Assembly: GCA_012934845.2 (NCBI GenBank)
Contig: WNNJ02003727.1
Span: 124,001-188,000, forward strand
Origin: Pomphorhynchus laevis
Taxonomy: Eukaryota > Acanthocephala > Palaeacanthocephala > Echinorhynchida > Pomphorhynchidae
DNA: 64,000 nucleotides
Reading direction: 5' to 3'
Under the pieces are notes generated by a model. The model saw nothing but the letters and a program-made list of their open reading frames with translations. It had not been told where the DNA came from and ran no database searches. The translations under genes were made by a program, and so were the position numbers. Below, one piece after another: positions 43,434-54,390 of the stretch; position 1 is the first letter of the stretch, and the number at the start of each line of letters is the position of its first letter.

Positions 43434-45902
43434 CTTCTGTCTTCATGGCCTCAAGTCCAGTGGGATCTGAGCCATCCAGCCAATCCAACACGCCGCCCTC
43501 CGACTTAACCACCCGGGGTCTTTCACCCCCCCCCGAAGAGTCCAGTCGGTGCGGACTATGCTGAGTAAACGCGAGACGAGGAGCTTGAGAAACCTTAGTC
43601 TTTGTTCTGGGGGCCGTCTTCTCGAAAAGAAGAATAATCCCGAGATAGCCCAAGTAGCCAAGATGCGCACTTAGGTTTTCTCTTTCAATGACAGCTGTTG
43701 GGCCCGTTTCAGGGCCCATCTAACTCTCTTCAGGATACGTTTAAGTCTATCCAGGTCAGCTTTCGCTGAGCAGTTCATCGTAATGGTGAACCCCAGGTAT
43801 TTTACTCGATATGTGACGGTAGGGAGTGGTTGATTAGTCAGGATGGAAGATAGAGCTGAGAGTGCTAATCTCTTAAGTTTTTTCCTTGTCGCAGGGGCAC
43901 CATGAAAGACAAACACCTGCGATTTGGAGGAGTTTGAAACAAGGTTGGAAATGGGCAGCTGATCTTTTAATCTTGTAAAGAAACGGCTGATGTCAGAGAC
44001 TACATCTTTGCACATGCGTCCAGATAACATGGCTGTGGTATCATCAGCATATACCACAATATGTTGATCGCGTTTAAATTTTTTGTATAGTTCAATAGAG
44101 GCAGCAAGATATAAAATAGAAGAAAGTGGGGAGCCTCGAGGTACAACCGTAATAGGTTAGAACTGACGCGCATCAAGGTCATTTTCATAGAAGAATCGCT
44201 TGGTGTACAACAATATTTCCACCCGGTTAACAATTCTCGCAGGCAACCCGAGGGACCTGAGAGAGGAGATATCGAAGGGAATGGAAATGCGGTTAAATGC
44301 AGCAGAAAAGTCAAAGAAAACAGTCACAGAAAGATGATGACTGTTATCTTGACAAAACTGTTGCACTTCACCTATTGCTAAATGGACCGAGCGATCTTTT
44401 ACGTACTCATGAAAACCTGGTGGGATTAAATTTAGCTTACTTAGATGATCACAGATTCTACTCGCAAGCACTTTTTCGTAGATCGAGACGAGGGAATTTT
44501 GAATTGAAATAGGCCGCAGATATTTGGGACATGTAATCGACTTCTTTTTAGGTAAAAATACTCAACGGCTAATATTGATGTTAGCAATGTCGGACGGGGA
44601 GGCTAATAGCATTGTTATGGCGACTTCCTTTCTCTGACTGTCTGTCAAAAGCTGACAGACATGAGTGGAGAGTGGCGCATGTGTTTTAGTGGTGCCCGGG
44701 AGTGGCCCCCAGGAGTTAAGGATATCTGTAACAGATAAGTCCCTACTCCTGAAGTCAAACCAAGTCGGGATTGGTTGGGGTGATTGAGTGACTCCATAAT
44801 TGTGTAGGGATAGTGACTCATCCAAAACTTTATCAAGGCCTATTCTACCAATCCAACCTAATGCTCTATCCTTTCAACAGACAAACTTCTCCTTCTTGAA
44901 TATCTTCCAGAAGGAAGACTGAGAAGGGCTAAGGCGAGAAATGCATGCCTTATCCCTACTAAGCTGGAACCTATATCTGGTGCTCCAGTATTCATTCGAG
45001 AGGACTTGTCTGGCGGATACAGATATGTTAGGAAGGTGTAGCATTTTAGCTAGGACCTTGATTTTTGTTGGAGTGGGATTGTATATGCGACCTTTATAGG
45101 TAGTCGATAGTATCGCGGTAGCTTGCGAAGAGAGGTAGGTATTAAATTCGGTCAAACTCTCATTCCCAATTCAGGGGAATAGTTGGATAGCTGCCTGAAA
45201 GAAGGCCACCCTGATGGGATCAAAGTGAAACCTTCTCAGCAACGTATCTTCCTCTAACCGCCAACGAATTAGGTCATGAGAGGTGGTCTGTTGTTGGCGC
45301 GACTGCTCAGTACAGAAGGGTTTCAACAACCACTTCTCATTCACATGTAGCAGTAATATGTCGAGGAGTGAATTAGTTGTTGAGCAATGAAAGGTGGGGG
45401 ATGGTGGTTTGTGAATAAGATAGTCGTTCCTGGCTCGGCGGTTTGCTGCATTAATCCAACGACCAGTACTATCGTTGAAGTCACCAAGTAACATATCATA
45501 GCCACTACCCAATATACGATCCAGAAGCTCACGGTTCTTGTGAATATCTCCTGGCCGTATATAAATATTGGCTATGTTGATGCGTTTGCCGTTCATACGA
45601 AGTGATATAGCTTAACAAGATAGGGCAGGACAAGAGTAGTTAATAAGGAGGGAAGATCTTAAGGAGCATTTAACTAAGGTTAAAAGACCTTGAGATGAAG
45701 AAGAGTGAGGAGAGCTTATATACGGAGTGAAGTGGGTGTATATATCCTGAGAAATAAATCGAGTAATGTTCTGGGGGATACGGATAGACCGCGTCTCCTG
45801 AAGGACTATAACATCTGCATCTCTACCAGATAAAAGGCTAATGGCAGAAGCACCTCTGAATTCCACTGAAGTATATTCAGTGAAAGAGGCTCGGGTTTAC
45901 TC
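43434..45902 (-). pseudogene. D5 ORF2: endonuclease and reverse transcriptase
   Basis: The ATG has become ATA (VSKPEPLSLNILQWNS-type start at 45902). The endonuclease lies in frames 45612-45866 (DADVIVLQETRSIRIPQNIT) and 45171-45596 (IANIYIRPGDIHKNRELLDR, LLGDFNDSTGRWINAANRRA). The linker is at 44874-45155. RT frames 44157-44471, 43671-44057 and 43443-43670 give FFDFSAAFNRISIPFDIS, MVYADDTTAMLSGR and the C-terminus ending LDLRP. YADD is intact. Confidence 0.8.
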
Positions 45903-45979
45903 ACTATTGTGTAAGATTAGTTGAACGGGGTTAGCCAACCTAGACAGAGCTGGGTGCAAGAGGGATTCCCCTCTCGCCA

Positions 45980-47187
45980 CTAGCCCCACCCAGAGCCGGA
46001 GCCACATGGGCATATCTTCATTTCCCAGTGAGGCACTGTCTGACATCATATCCTTCATTAATTTGCCGACTTTAATGGGTGGGACAGTCCTTGCGGACGC
46101 CCCCTCTTCTTCGAGTGGGAGGTTCTCACCTCTTCTGGCACTGGGCAGCCATCCCCACAAATGCGGCAACAATCGGACCCAACATTAATTGCATCTAAGA
46201 TAGAATAGATTTCTTAATATTATCCATCAAATGTATGATGTCTGAATCTGACATTCGATTCGGTGGTTGGGATGCAGCAGTAGCAAATTGTTTGATGGAT
46301 GACGTTTTTTTAAAGTGTTGCCTGTAATTCTTAAAGTGCTGACACCGCCGCGACCAGACGGGATATTCCCCCACGCAATTGACACAGGAAAGAATGGCAA
46401 GGCATCTCTCACCTATGCTCATTTTCTGGCATGCACCAGAGGCACATACACCACAAACCGTAGTCTTTCCACATGAGGACCCCCAGTGTCCCCATGCATT
46501 GCACTTATTACAGTGCGGATATGTCAAATTATTCTCTTCAATAAGAGAAAATCTTAAATTGAATCCCATGAATCGGTAGAGGGAGGATTTCGCCAATATC
46601 AGGCCTGTGTCTAAATCAGCATTGCAGAATGCCACAGGGAGAGGCTCGCCCCTTCCCCGTGACTTTCCTCACCGAATGGAGGCCAAAGGATTTCCTTAAT
46701 ACATTAGAGTCATCATCCGAAAGACATACCGGAAAGTTACTGATTTTTTGTGCGCATTGTATAGGTTTCAAGGTGATAGTACCTATATGAGATAGGTTCT
46801 GGGCGAAATATTCATGATAATCTCATTGTGCAGCTGTTGACAAAAGACACTCTCAAGGAATTTTCCGATATTTTCACTGTGTTGAATATGACCCGATTTG
46901 ATATTTTATCTACATATTTTTGCCGAAATGTTGAAAACAGGTTGTTTTTCAATTGGTTTTAGTGCATTAATTACACATAAATTAGCTTGCTTTGGAATTG
47001 GGGGAAGCAACCCTATGTCAGCGACATAATTACACAATCTTTACTAACCTTGATGCCGGAATCCGAAGTAGAGGAAGATATAACACCTCTTACCTGATCC
47101 CCGTTGACGTTTTTGACAGGAAAATCACCAAAAAGTGGGGAGCTTTGATGCTCCGACGCTAAATTTTTGCTTACTTTACTTAACATT
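45980..47187 (-). pseudogene. D5 ORF1, gag-like with zinc knuckles
   Basis: It begins MLSKVSKNLASEHQSSPLFG. The middle (RVIFNTVKISENSLRVSF) is in shifted frames. The frame 46195-46635 gives GFNLRFSLIEENNLTYPHCN, then CNKCNAWGHWGSSCGKTTVC (intact knuckle) and CVNCVGEYPVWSRRC (His replaced by Tyr). The basic end resembles D1 ORF1. Confidence 0.75.
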
Positions 47188-47191
47188 TGAT

Positions 47192-47290
47192 GAAACATAT
47201 TTTTGCATGAGCATTCATGCATACCATATATTATAAAATATAATGCATTAAAAATTATATAATTTTTATAAATTTTAAAAATTATATTAT
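47192..47290 (+). pseudogene. PLE copy 3, middle scrap
   Basis: The plus strand reads RNIFLHEHSCIPYIIKYNAL, continuing exactly from KFTRN at 43290-43327 across D5. It is interrupted after KYNAL by the E1/F block, and the frame resumes at 50345 with TLNNEILRIATICNDI. Confidence 0.7.
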
Positions 47291-47334
47291 TATACATTCA
47301 ACAACATACGAGCATTAGTTCAAATAGCTGGCTC

Positions 47335-48371
47335 ACAATAAGTTTGTAAATAAATTTATTAGTTATTAAAATAAGGAAATTCAACACGAAACATTGCTTG
47401 ATCCATTCGTAGTCTTCTTTTAAAAGTATTAAGTGAACTGCATCCAACAGTGTCTGCATCAAGGTTGTTCCAAAGCTCAACAATTCTTCTATCAAATTGC
47501 ATCGCGCCCAATTTCTGTACTCTGTTTCTTCGAATAGTTAAAGAATGACCGCGAAGAACATTTGAACCACGTAGTTGAACCCTACTCCGAAGAGGGTGAT
47601 GAGGACGTTGGAATAAATTCCAAACAAGGCACATATCCATGTACCTACGGGTCCATGTGACGGTCTCAAGTCCTAATGATCTAAGTCTGTCTTCATAAGG
47701 CAGCGACGCTAAAGTTGGTGCTAGCTTTGAGCCCTGCGAAGTACCCTCGCTGATTTCTTATGTTCATGCACAGTACGTGGGTATACAACCGGAGCTGCAT
47801 ATAAAAGTCTACTTAATACATGTGCTAAAATCAGAGGCCGAAGAGCAGTCGGATTAACGCGAACAAACGCGCGTCGAATCATACCTATCATTTTATTGGA
47901 GTTGACACAAGCTTGATCAGTGTGCTTTTTAGTTGATAAATTAGAGGTAACCCATACTCCTAAATCTTTGTAACTATCGACACTTTCCACAATACAGCCC
48001 TTATATGTGTAACAAACTGATGTTAGTTGCTTGCAAGCATTACTAATAATACGCATGTGTTTGCATTTCGAAACATTTATCACAAGCTTGTTAGACGCCG
48101 CCCACAACTCCACATTATATATGTCAGTTTGCAAATTATCAACATCCTCACATGAATGAATGGGCCGCTATATTTTTAAGTCATCTGCATACAAACATGA
48201 TCGAGAGCGAATGCACCCAGGCAAATCGTTAACATAAATGCTGAATAAAAGCGGACCCAAAACTGAACCTTGAGGTACTCCAATATGGCATTCTCTAGAC
48301 ACAGACAATGACCAATCAACAAGTACTCGAAAGCAACGATCACGAAGAAATTCTCTAAACCAATCAACCAT
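47335..48371 (-). pseudogene. CR1-like RT fragment E1
   Basis: Minus-strand frames: 48168-48371 (FREFLRDRCFRVLVD, GVPQGSVLGPLLFSIYVNDL, SCLYADDLKI), 47721-48134 (VINVSKCKHMRI, YKDLGVWVTSNLSTKKHTDQ, LSRLLYAAPVVYPRT) and 47359-47640 (RGHSLTIRRN, FDRRIVELWNNL). The domain order runs from palm to C-terminus. It is 5'-truncated exactly where the plus-strand F element starts. Catalytic YADD is kept. Confidence 0.75.
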
Positions 48372-49760
48372 TATGATAAAATTCTGGCCACTGGCAGTGT
48401 CCCAGAAGATTGGAAAACTGCAACCGTTGTTCCTATTCCCAAAAAATTTTTTGCATCATCCTGTGGTGATTATAGGCCAATAAGCTTAACCTCTTCTCTG
48501 TGCAAAGTTCTCGAACGCGCCATCAGCACTAGAGTCTACGATCATCTTGTCTCTCTTGGTATACTATCGTCCGCTCAACATGGTTTTCGTCACTCCCGTT
48601 CTTGTTTGACGAACTTGCTTACCGCGCGCGAAACTTGGACCCAGTCGTTAAGTTTTGGTAGCTCACTCGATATAATCTTTATTGATTTTTCGAAAGCCTT
48701 CGATCGCGTCCCTCATGATGGGATGATTAGGTTGTTAGCACACTACGGAGTATCCTCCATGTTATGCAATTGGATTCGTGATTTTTTGGACGGGAGATCA
48801 TTTCAGGTGAGGGTTGGCAATAGCATGTCTTCTACTAGGTTAGTTAAATCCGGAGTTCCGCAAGGTACAGTCCTTGGTCCCTTGCTTTTTATTATATTTC
48901 TCAATGATCTTCTGTTACGCATAAACAGTCCCTGCCTGGCATTCGCAGACGATGTGAAAGTGTGGTGCGATAGCATCTTAGATCCTGATGGCCGGCATCT
49001 ACAACATGATCTCCAGACAATCTACGACTGGAGCAGTGCTACCGGTATGACCATAAATGTAGATAAGTGCGTTCATATGAAACTCGGCAAATGTAAATCT
49101 GATCATGAATTCTATTTAGGATGTTATAAGCTTCACAACATTTCTGTTCATAGAGACCTAGGGATTATTTTGAATAACGACCTTAAAACACGACCGAATA
49201 CCGATTATATCTACGGTAAAGCCATGAAGGCCTTGTATTGTATTAAGAACACATTTAGTAAGCTGCATCCAAAATTATTTAAGCATCTCTACTGTGCGTT
49301 AGTCCGTCCGCATGTGGAATACTGCATCGCATCAACTTTTCCATCCACCAAGGCTGAGATGAAAAAGACCGAGTCGATTCTACGTAGAGGAACCAAACTT
49401 TGCATTACATCTCTTTATTCTTACAATGAGCGCCTAGCTTGCTTAAAAATGCCTTCAACGGCCCAGAGGCTACTATATTTAGATCTTGTAGCGATGTGGC
49501 ATTTGGTTCGTGGAAAAGAGGGGTTCCCATCCAATTCGATAAAATTGAGAAATTCGCGTCGCAGAGGTCACTCCCTTACGTTATTTAAATTCCCCCATGG
49601 CAAAATAAGGAGTGTGAGTAGGCTTTCCCACCGCGCATTGAATGTTTGGAATTCGCTGCCTGAAGACGTCGTCAATGCTACTAGCAATAGACACTTCAAG
49701 AAGATGCTGCTGAAGTGGATTGTGAACTCTAATTTGGATTCGTGGATGTATTTTAATTGA
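48372..49760 (+). pseudogene. CR1-like RT fragment F, long open frame
   Basis: The reading starts at KILATGSVPEDWKTATVVPI and runs unbroken through CGDYRPISLTSSLCKVLERA, QHGFRHSRSCLTNLL, IIFIDFSKAFDRVPHDGMIR, SGVPQGTVLGPLLFIIFLND, CLAFADDVKVWC (FADD catalytic), VHRDLGIILNNDLKT and LSHRALNVWNSLPEDVVNAT to a stop. About 460 codons are open, so it is among the youngest insertions here. It has lost endonuclease and ORF1 through 5' truncation. It abuts E1 head to head with no spacer. Confidence 0.8.
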
Positions 49761-49799
49761 TATTTTAAAATGTAATTTGTGAACAGTTGAAACAGCCAT

Positions 49800-49997
49800 T
49801 TGCGGCTAGTAACTTGTACACTATAATAATAATTATGTTTGGGAATCCAGTATTGACAAGTTTTTGAAGAAGTATACCATGATCTAAAAAGTATTATAAA
49901 AGAGTATTAAAAAGATTATAAAAAGTATATAATTTTTATATAATTTAAAAATTATATAATTTTGGAATTATATAATTCCAAAATTATATAATTCTAA
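49800..49997. repeat. AT-rich palindromes between F and a retroelement tail
   Basis: Nested palindromes built on AATTATATAATT, including a perfect 24-bp palindrome centred near 49972 (TTTTGGAATTAT and its complement). They lead directly into the GC-richer fragment at 49998. Confidence 0.55.
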
Positions 49998-50275
49998 AAT
50001 TAATCGTTGGGGAGGTTGCCGCCTTTGCAGAGAGCAAGAAGAGGGAAAAATACAATGAGATCGACAATAGAATATATACCTTCGTTCCAATCGCGGTCGA
50101 GTCCTTGGGTCTCTTGGGCAAGGAAACCTCGTGCTTTATTGAAGAGATCGGGAAGATGATGTCACTGGCGAACCTCGATCAACGGCTTTCCTCAGGCAAC
50201 GATTAAGCGCATCGGTTCAACGTGGGAATGCAGCGTGTATACTCGAATGCTTGGCAATCAATCGGTTTTCGACTT
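49998..50275 (+). pseudogene. Retroelement C-terminal tail, lineage not assigned
   Basis: The plus strand reads VVGEVAAFAESKKREKYNEI, RIYTFVPIAVESLGLLGKET and CFIEEIGKMMSLAN. I recall the FVPVAVETLG...FI.EIG.R pattern from the C-termini of invertebrate RT proteins that end in a restriction-like nuclease. The region is GC-richer than its surroundings. Only the tail is present. Likely related to the pieces at 51340-51850 and 53697-54060. Confidence 0.45.
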
Positions 50276-50344
50276 TTTTAATTGAATGTATGTACTTATT
50301 TCAAACTATGTTTTAATGTATTATATTTTATTTAAGAAAATAAA

Positions 50345-50600
50345 TTTTTATACATTGAATAATGAAATTTTAAGAATTGCAACAATTTGTAACGATATTA
50401 GCTTTCTTCAAAATCATTTAAATACTTTAATAGATGCATATTTTAAACTAGGTTACTATAAAGATACTATCAAACAGAAAATATTTAAATATGTAAAATT
50501 GTACAATTTAATCTTGATGATAGCAGTTGGTTATCGAAAATTTAATATTTAAAATAAAAAATTTTATTTCATTCTATTCACTAATAAATAATAAATAGTT
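50345..50600 (+). pseudogene. PLE copy 3, C-terminal scrap and terminal repeat start
   Basis: TLNNEILRIATICNDISFLQ and YFKLGYYKDTIKQKIFKYV continue copy 3 from 47290. After the stop the sequence matches the hairpin block at 42013-42216 (TATTTAAAATAAAAAATTT, TTCACTAATAAATAAT). A hammerhead-like phrase lies at 50514-50540. Confidence 0.7.
50514..50540 (+). ncRNA. Hammerhead-like motif after PLE copy 3 (tentative)
   Basis: TTGATGA is followed by a 5-bp stem (ATAGC / GTTAT, loop AGTTG), then CGAAAA. The layout copies a hammerhead core, but the first base is T instead of C and stem II is offset by one base. It may be a decayed version of the motif at 42125-42165. Confidence 0.3.
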
Positions 50601-50770
50601 AAGTTTTTTTTATTTAATTTGAGGTATTTGATATAAAACACTTGAAATAAAGTAATTTGAAGTATTAATGTTATGCTAAAGTAATGTTGTTCAACACATT
50701 ACTTTATTTATGCGTAACATAACGGAAATGTTAAAGCATTTTTCGTTCTTTAAATAATAAAAGGCAAAGT

Positions 50771-51172
50771 CCAGAACAAATAAATTAAAAAAATCAATAC
50801 ATCGGAAGCTATTTGGTCATTTTCAGGAATATCTGAAACAGTAATTTACAGCTTAACACGTTATAATGTAAGTACTTCAAAACCATTCTGAGCGTTCAAT
50901 TTCTGTTTTATTGCTTGAACATTAATTGCTTCTTTATTTGTGCGTTTTCTCAAAAAATGCTCTTACACATACAATCGAAATTAGACGGTCATGCCATCTT
51001 CACTGGTTTTGACGTTAACTCCAGTAAATCATTCTAAGCGAATAATTTGTTACAAATTTAATATTTAAGTCGGACAAAAATATTTCAATTTAGAATGTCA
51101 TTTTGACATATATCTTTATTGAAATTTTGACGATTTTTTTTTATTTCGCACGTTGCTTTAATCTATTTAATT
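50771..51172 (+). repeat. Long direct repeat, left copy
   Basis: Sequence from CAGAACAAATAAATT through TTCAGGAATATCTGAAAC, CAGCTTAACACGTTATAATG, AAAAAATGCTCTTACACA to TTGCTTTAATCTATTTAAT recurs at 51846-52164 at roughly 85-90% identity. The left copy has about 76 bp extra near 51050-51126. An RT-like fragment lies between the copies. Confidence 0.75.
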
Positions 51173-51339
51173 TAGACAGACGTATTCTCATTGATATTAA
51201 TCGCTGCAACTTTAAAATCAAATTGAATCTTATCTGAACAACTTTGCAATAGGATTGTGTTTAGACTAAACGCTGGTCCTACGCCAGCTGTCATATAACT
51301 ATCCAAAAATTTCGAAAGTCGGAGTTAATAACCCGTGAT

Positions 51340-51850
51340 CCTAAGGGTCAAATTCGATTGTTGAACTTGATTCCCGAATACATTCTGACTGATCCCAACG
51401 ACGCTGTCATCTTGGGCACTCCGATAGGAATCAATTTGGCGGTCAATGAAACCGTGAATCAATGCGTATCGCTTGTCCAGAACACTGTTAAACGAATGGT
51501 CGATCTATCTAAACGCTGTTTCTGCTGCGATGAAGCTTCAGCATACAAAAATTTCTCATCTGCTACGCTACGCCCCTTGCTCTTCATGCCCGCCACTAAA
51601 GCATTATGACAAAATCCTAAAGTCTGCTCTGACCAACATATTGAATTTACATCTGGATGATAAAGCATGGCGACAAGCAACTCTGCCGATTGACTTGGGT
51701 GGCTTAGGTCTATATCGCAGTGAAGTTATATCACTGCCGGCATATTTGTACTCCATCCCAGGCACGTCGGTTCTCGTAAAGGCATTGGTGGGACCAAACC
51801 TTGAAGCAACCAGCGGAGTAGACTGCTCGGATTTTCAAATAAATGTTCAG
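51340..51850 (+). pseudogene. Retroelement RT C-terminal (thumb/linker) fragment
   Basis: Two plus frames read DPNDAVILGTPIGINLAVNE then KISHLLRYAPCSSCPPLKHY, DKILKSALTNILNLHLDDKA, WRQATLPIDLGGLGLYRSEV and ISLPAYLYSIPG. The pattern 'FLLR.APC...L..YD...r..l..iLN..L.d..W.QA.LP...GGLGir.a..L..PA.L.S' follows the RT palm in a class of invertebrate retroelements. It lies between two long direct repeats. The same or a related family probably supplied 49998-50275 and 53697-54060. Confidence 0.5.
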
Positions 51851-52164
51851 AACAAATATATTAAAAAAATTAAATACTTCGGAAACTACTAGGTCATTTT
51901 CAGGAATACCTGAAACAAAAATTTGCAGCTTAACACGTTATAATGTAAGTACTTCAAAATCATTCTGAGCGTTCAATTTTGGTTTTAATTGCTTCTTTAT
52001 TTTTGCGTTTTTTCAAAAAATGCTCTTACACACAAGTACATAAATAGAAATTGGACGGTTATGCTTTCTTCACTGGTTATGACGTTAAGTCCAATAAATC
52101 ATTCTGAGCGAATAATTTGACGATTATTTTTATTTCGCACGTTGCTTTAATCTACTTAATTTTG
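51846..52164 (+). repeat. Long direct repeat, right copy
   Basis: Partner of 50771-51172. It ends where the minus-strand L2-like copy B2b begins. The pair could be terminal repeats of an unrecognised element or a local duplication. Confidence 0.75.
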
Positions 52165-53490
52165 GATGTATGATCAAAACGACGAAGACGAAGGATAAGC
52201 CGAACGACTACGTTGACGATGCGTCGTAGCAGTGGAAGAAAAGTGTATTTAGGTGAGTTGGAAACTAGACTTAGAAAGTAATCAAGTCTTGAGAATAGGA
52301 GAGAAGATATGAGAGTCATACAAAGGAAATCGATCAATCTACGAATTTGACGGAGGTTGTGGAGAATCAAGGCAGACGAGCGTACTTTATCTCTAACGAA
52401 AGGTTTAAGTTAAAGTCGGTTGTCGAAATGGAAGCTAAGGAAAACGAGACTATTAACGATAGGAAGAATTGTAGAAGTTAATGATACAGAGGAAGGTTCA
52501 AATCCGAAGCGTCGAAGTAAGATTTACATAATTTTGGATTTACATAACTTTGGAAAGCTGTGGGTTAGATATGATAATACAGCGATCGAGCGAATGAAAG
52601 CGTTTACGTGGATTTGGTGGACGAAGAGAGCTGGTAGAGTAAAGGCATAAGAGCAGATATAAGTTGGAATGACAGGGATGCTCAATGGAGATTGAAGATA
52701 AGTTGGAGCATGTGTGACAGGAGTGGAATGTTGAATCGGTTGATCGGATATGTTACTGGAGATGATTTTGACGAAAGGATGTAAATTGTGAAGTGATACT
52801 GGGAGGTAGAGTAAGGAGTACGTGAAGATATGGAAAAAATATGAGAGGTGTTTAAATGGGTTGGGAGGAATAGGAAAGAGGAGGTCGGGTATGCAAATAT
52901 TTACCATTAGAATAGTTAGTATGATGAAAATGAATGGAGGTTTGATCAGTAGTTGAACGAGGAGTGCGCGTAAGAATTGGTTCAATAATGAGATTATACG
53001 ATGCATAATTAAGTGTTGATGCGAGGGTAACATCAAAAACAATATTGGTCGGGGTGGTCGTGTGTGAGACAAAAACAAAGGAGCAAGATAGTTGCAAAAG
53101 TTGTACTGATGAGCAAAAAATACATGTAAACGTTTTCGTTGATACACCGAGCGGTCGTATATTTTAACTCGAACAAGGGTTCATACGTCACAGTCTTTAT
53201 AGTATAAAGTATTTACACAGTCTTTATTGTATTTATGGTATAGCCATCATTGCATTCCAACGTGGAATATGCGTGATCAGGAACAGGGATCTGAGATCGA
53301 GCTTCTTTAAACATGATCTTTTATCGAGAGTTTAAGTTTAATCCGAAAATGTAGCGAGCGAAACTGACATGAATAATATGGAACTGACAGGAATAATCTG
53401 GAACACTGGAATAATCTGGAACTGATAGGAATAATCTGAAACTGACAGGAATAATCTGTAACTGGCAACTATCAGAAATAATATGAACTT
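52165..53490 (-). mobile_element. L2-like copy B2b, internally deleted
   Basis: The minus strand joins a leader with decayed 20-bp repeats and ORF1 N-terminal two-thirds (52524-53312, with VSLHNLHPFVKIISSNISDQ and paired-Cys remnants) directly to the RT C-terminal region (52165-52500, KPFVRDKVRSSALILHNLRQ, LLFSRLDYFLSLVSNSPK). All endonuclease and most RT are deleted at about 52525, where the word GGATTTACATAA is duplicated. It corresponds to B2a in its leader type. Confidence 0.75.
53358..53480. repeat. Decayed 20-bp tandem repeats in the B2b leader
   Basis: About six imperfect copies of GGAACTGACAGGAATAATCT, some shortened, at the same position as in B2a. Confidence 0.75.
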
Positions 53491-53696
53491 TTATATTGAA
53501 GAAATATATTATAAATACAATTTCCAATTGTAAATATTCAGAAACTGTAGGCAGCATGCTTAACATGTGCTTTTTTAATTGACTGATATAATAGTAATTA
53601 TAACTATAATAGTAATTATAATTTAATTATATAATTAAATAGTTTAATTTAATTATATAGTTTTAATTTAATTATATAATTAAGTTTAATTATATA

Positions 53697-54060
53697 ACTT
53701 TGGCTCCGTCTTATGCTCACGATCGTATGTCAGATCCATTCCAATACCATGAATCGAGGAAAATCAACAAATACGCTGAAAGAATCACTAAAGTAGAAAA
53801 CGCGTCCTTTCATCCGATAATAATCTCGACAACTGGTGGCATTGGGAGAAAGCAGCCGACATTGTATTTAGAAAGATCGCAACCATAATGTCACTTAAAA
53901 GAAAGACATCGTATTCAGATTGCATAGCTAAAATTCGTTGCAAAATATCAACAACGATCGCTAAATGTGTGTCAATGACACTGCGATCTAAAAGAAGAAC
54001 CTCCCCAAGAAAATATCAACAGACCGGCGAAAACAAAGAATACTGACAAGTATCAGTTCC
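53697..54060 (+). pseudogene. Retroelement C-terminal fragment, lineage not assigned
   Basis: The plus frame gives LAPSYAHDRMSDPFQYHESR, KINKYAERITKVENASFHPI and IISTTGGIGRKQPTLY. In a second frame it gives KTSYSDCIAKIRCKISTTIA and KCVSMTLRSKRR. I recall the order 'LAPSY...HE..K...Y..RI..VE..SF.PLV.S.TGG' from C-termini of invertebrate RT proteins of the kind seen at 51340. AT-rich palindromes (AATTATAACTATAATAG) flank both sides. Confidence 0.45.
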
Positions 54061-54194
54061 TTCGTTAGGATGTTGATAAAGTGTGATTTGTAATGATAAT
54101 TTGTAACTGTGAAGAAACCATAAACATTATGGATATTTGAAATGGGTTGAATTCCCGCTGTATGTTATGTTTTGTAATAAATATTGTTGTGTAA

Positions 54195-54390
54195 AAAATT
54201 ATAACTATAATAGTTTAAATTATTATAGTTTATAATTTTTATATTATAAACTATTAAATATTTATATTTTAATATAAATATATATTTTAGTTATAATTTA
54301 ATTATAACTATAATAGTTTAAATTGTAATAGTTTTTAATTTTTATATTATAAACTATTAAATATTTATATTTTAATTTATTCGAAGTATC
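54195..54390 (+). repeat. AT-rich direct repeat, two copies of about 80 bp
   Basis: The block AATTATAACTATAATAGTTT ... AAACTATTAAATATTTATAT occurs at about 54198-54275 and again at about 54296-54382, nearly identical. Confidence 0.7.

Larger units (their letters stand above)
43328..47191 (-). mobile_element. Jockey-like LINE copy D5, full length, inside a PLE
   Basis: Minus-strand, 3.86 kb, bounded by a perfect 12-bp TSD. ORF1 is at 45980-47187 and ORF2 at 43434-45902. The 3' end lies about 110 bp past the ORF2 stop. It is similar to D4 (both read FFDFSAAFNRIS). Frameshifts number at least eight, so it is inactive. Confidence 0.85.

Noticed and set aside
50771-52164. LTR retrotransposon
   Set aside because: The direct repeats lack TG...CA ends, a primer binding site or gag/pol sequence of the LTR type; the interior is a non-LTR-like RT tail.
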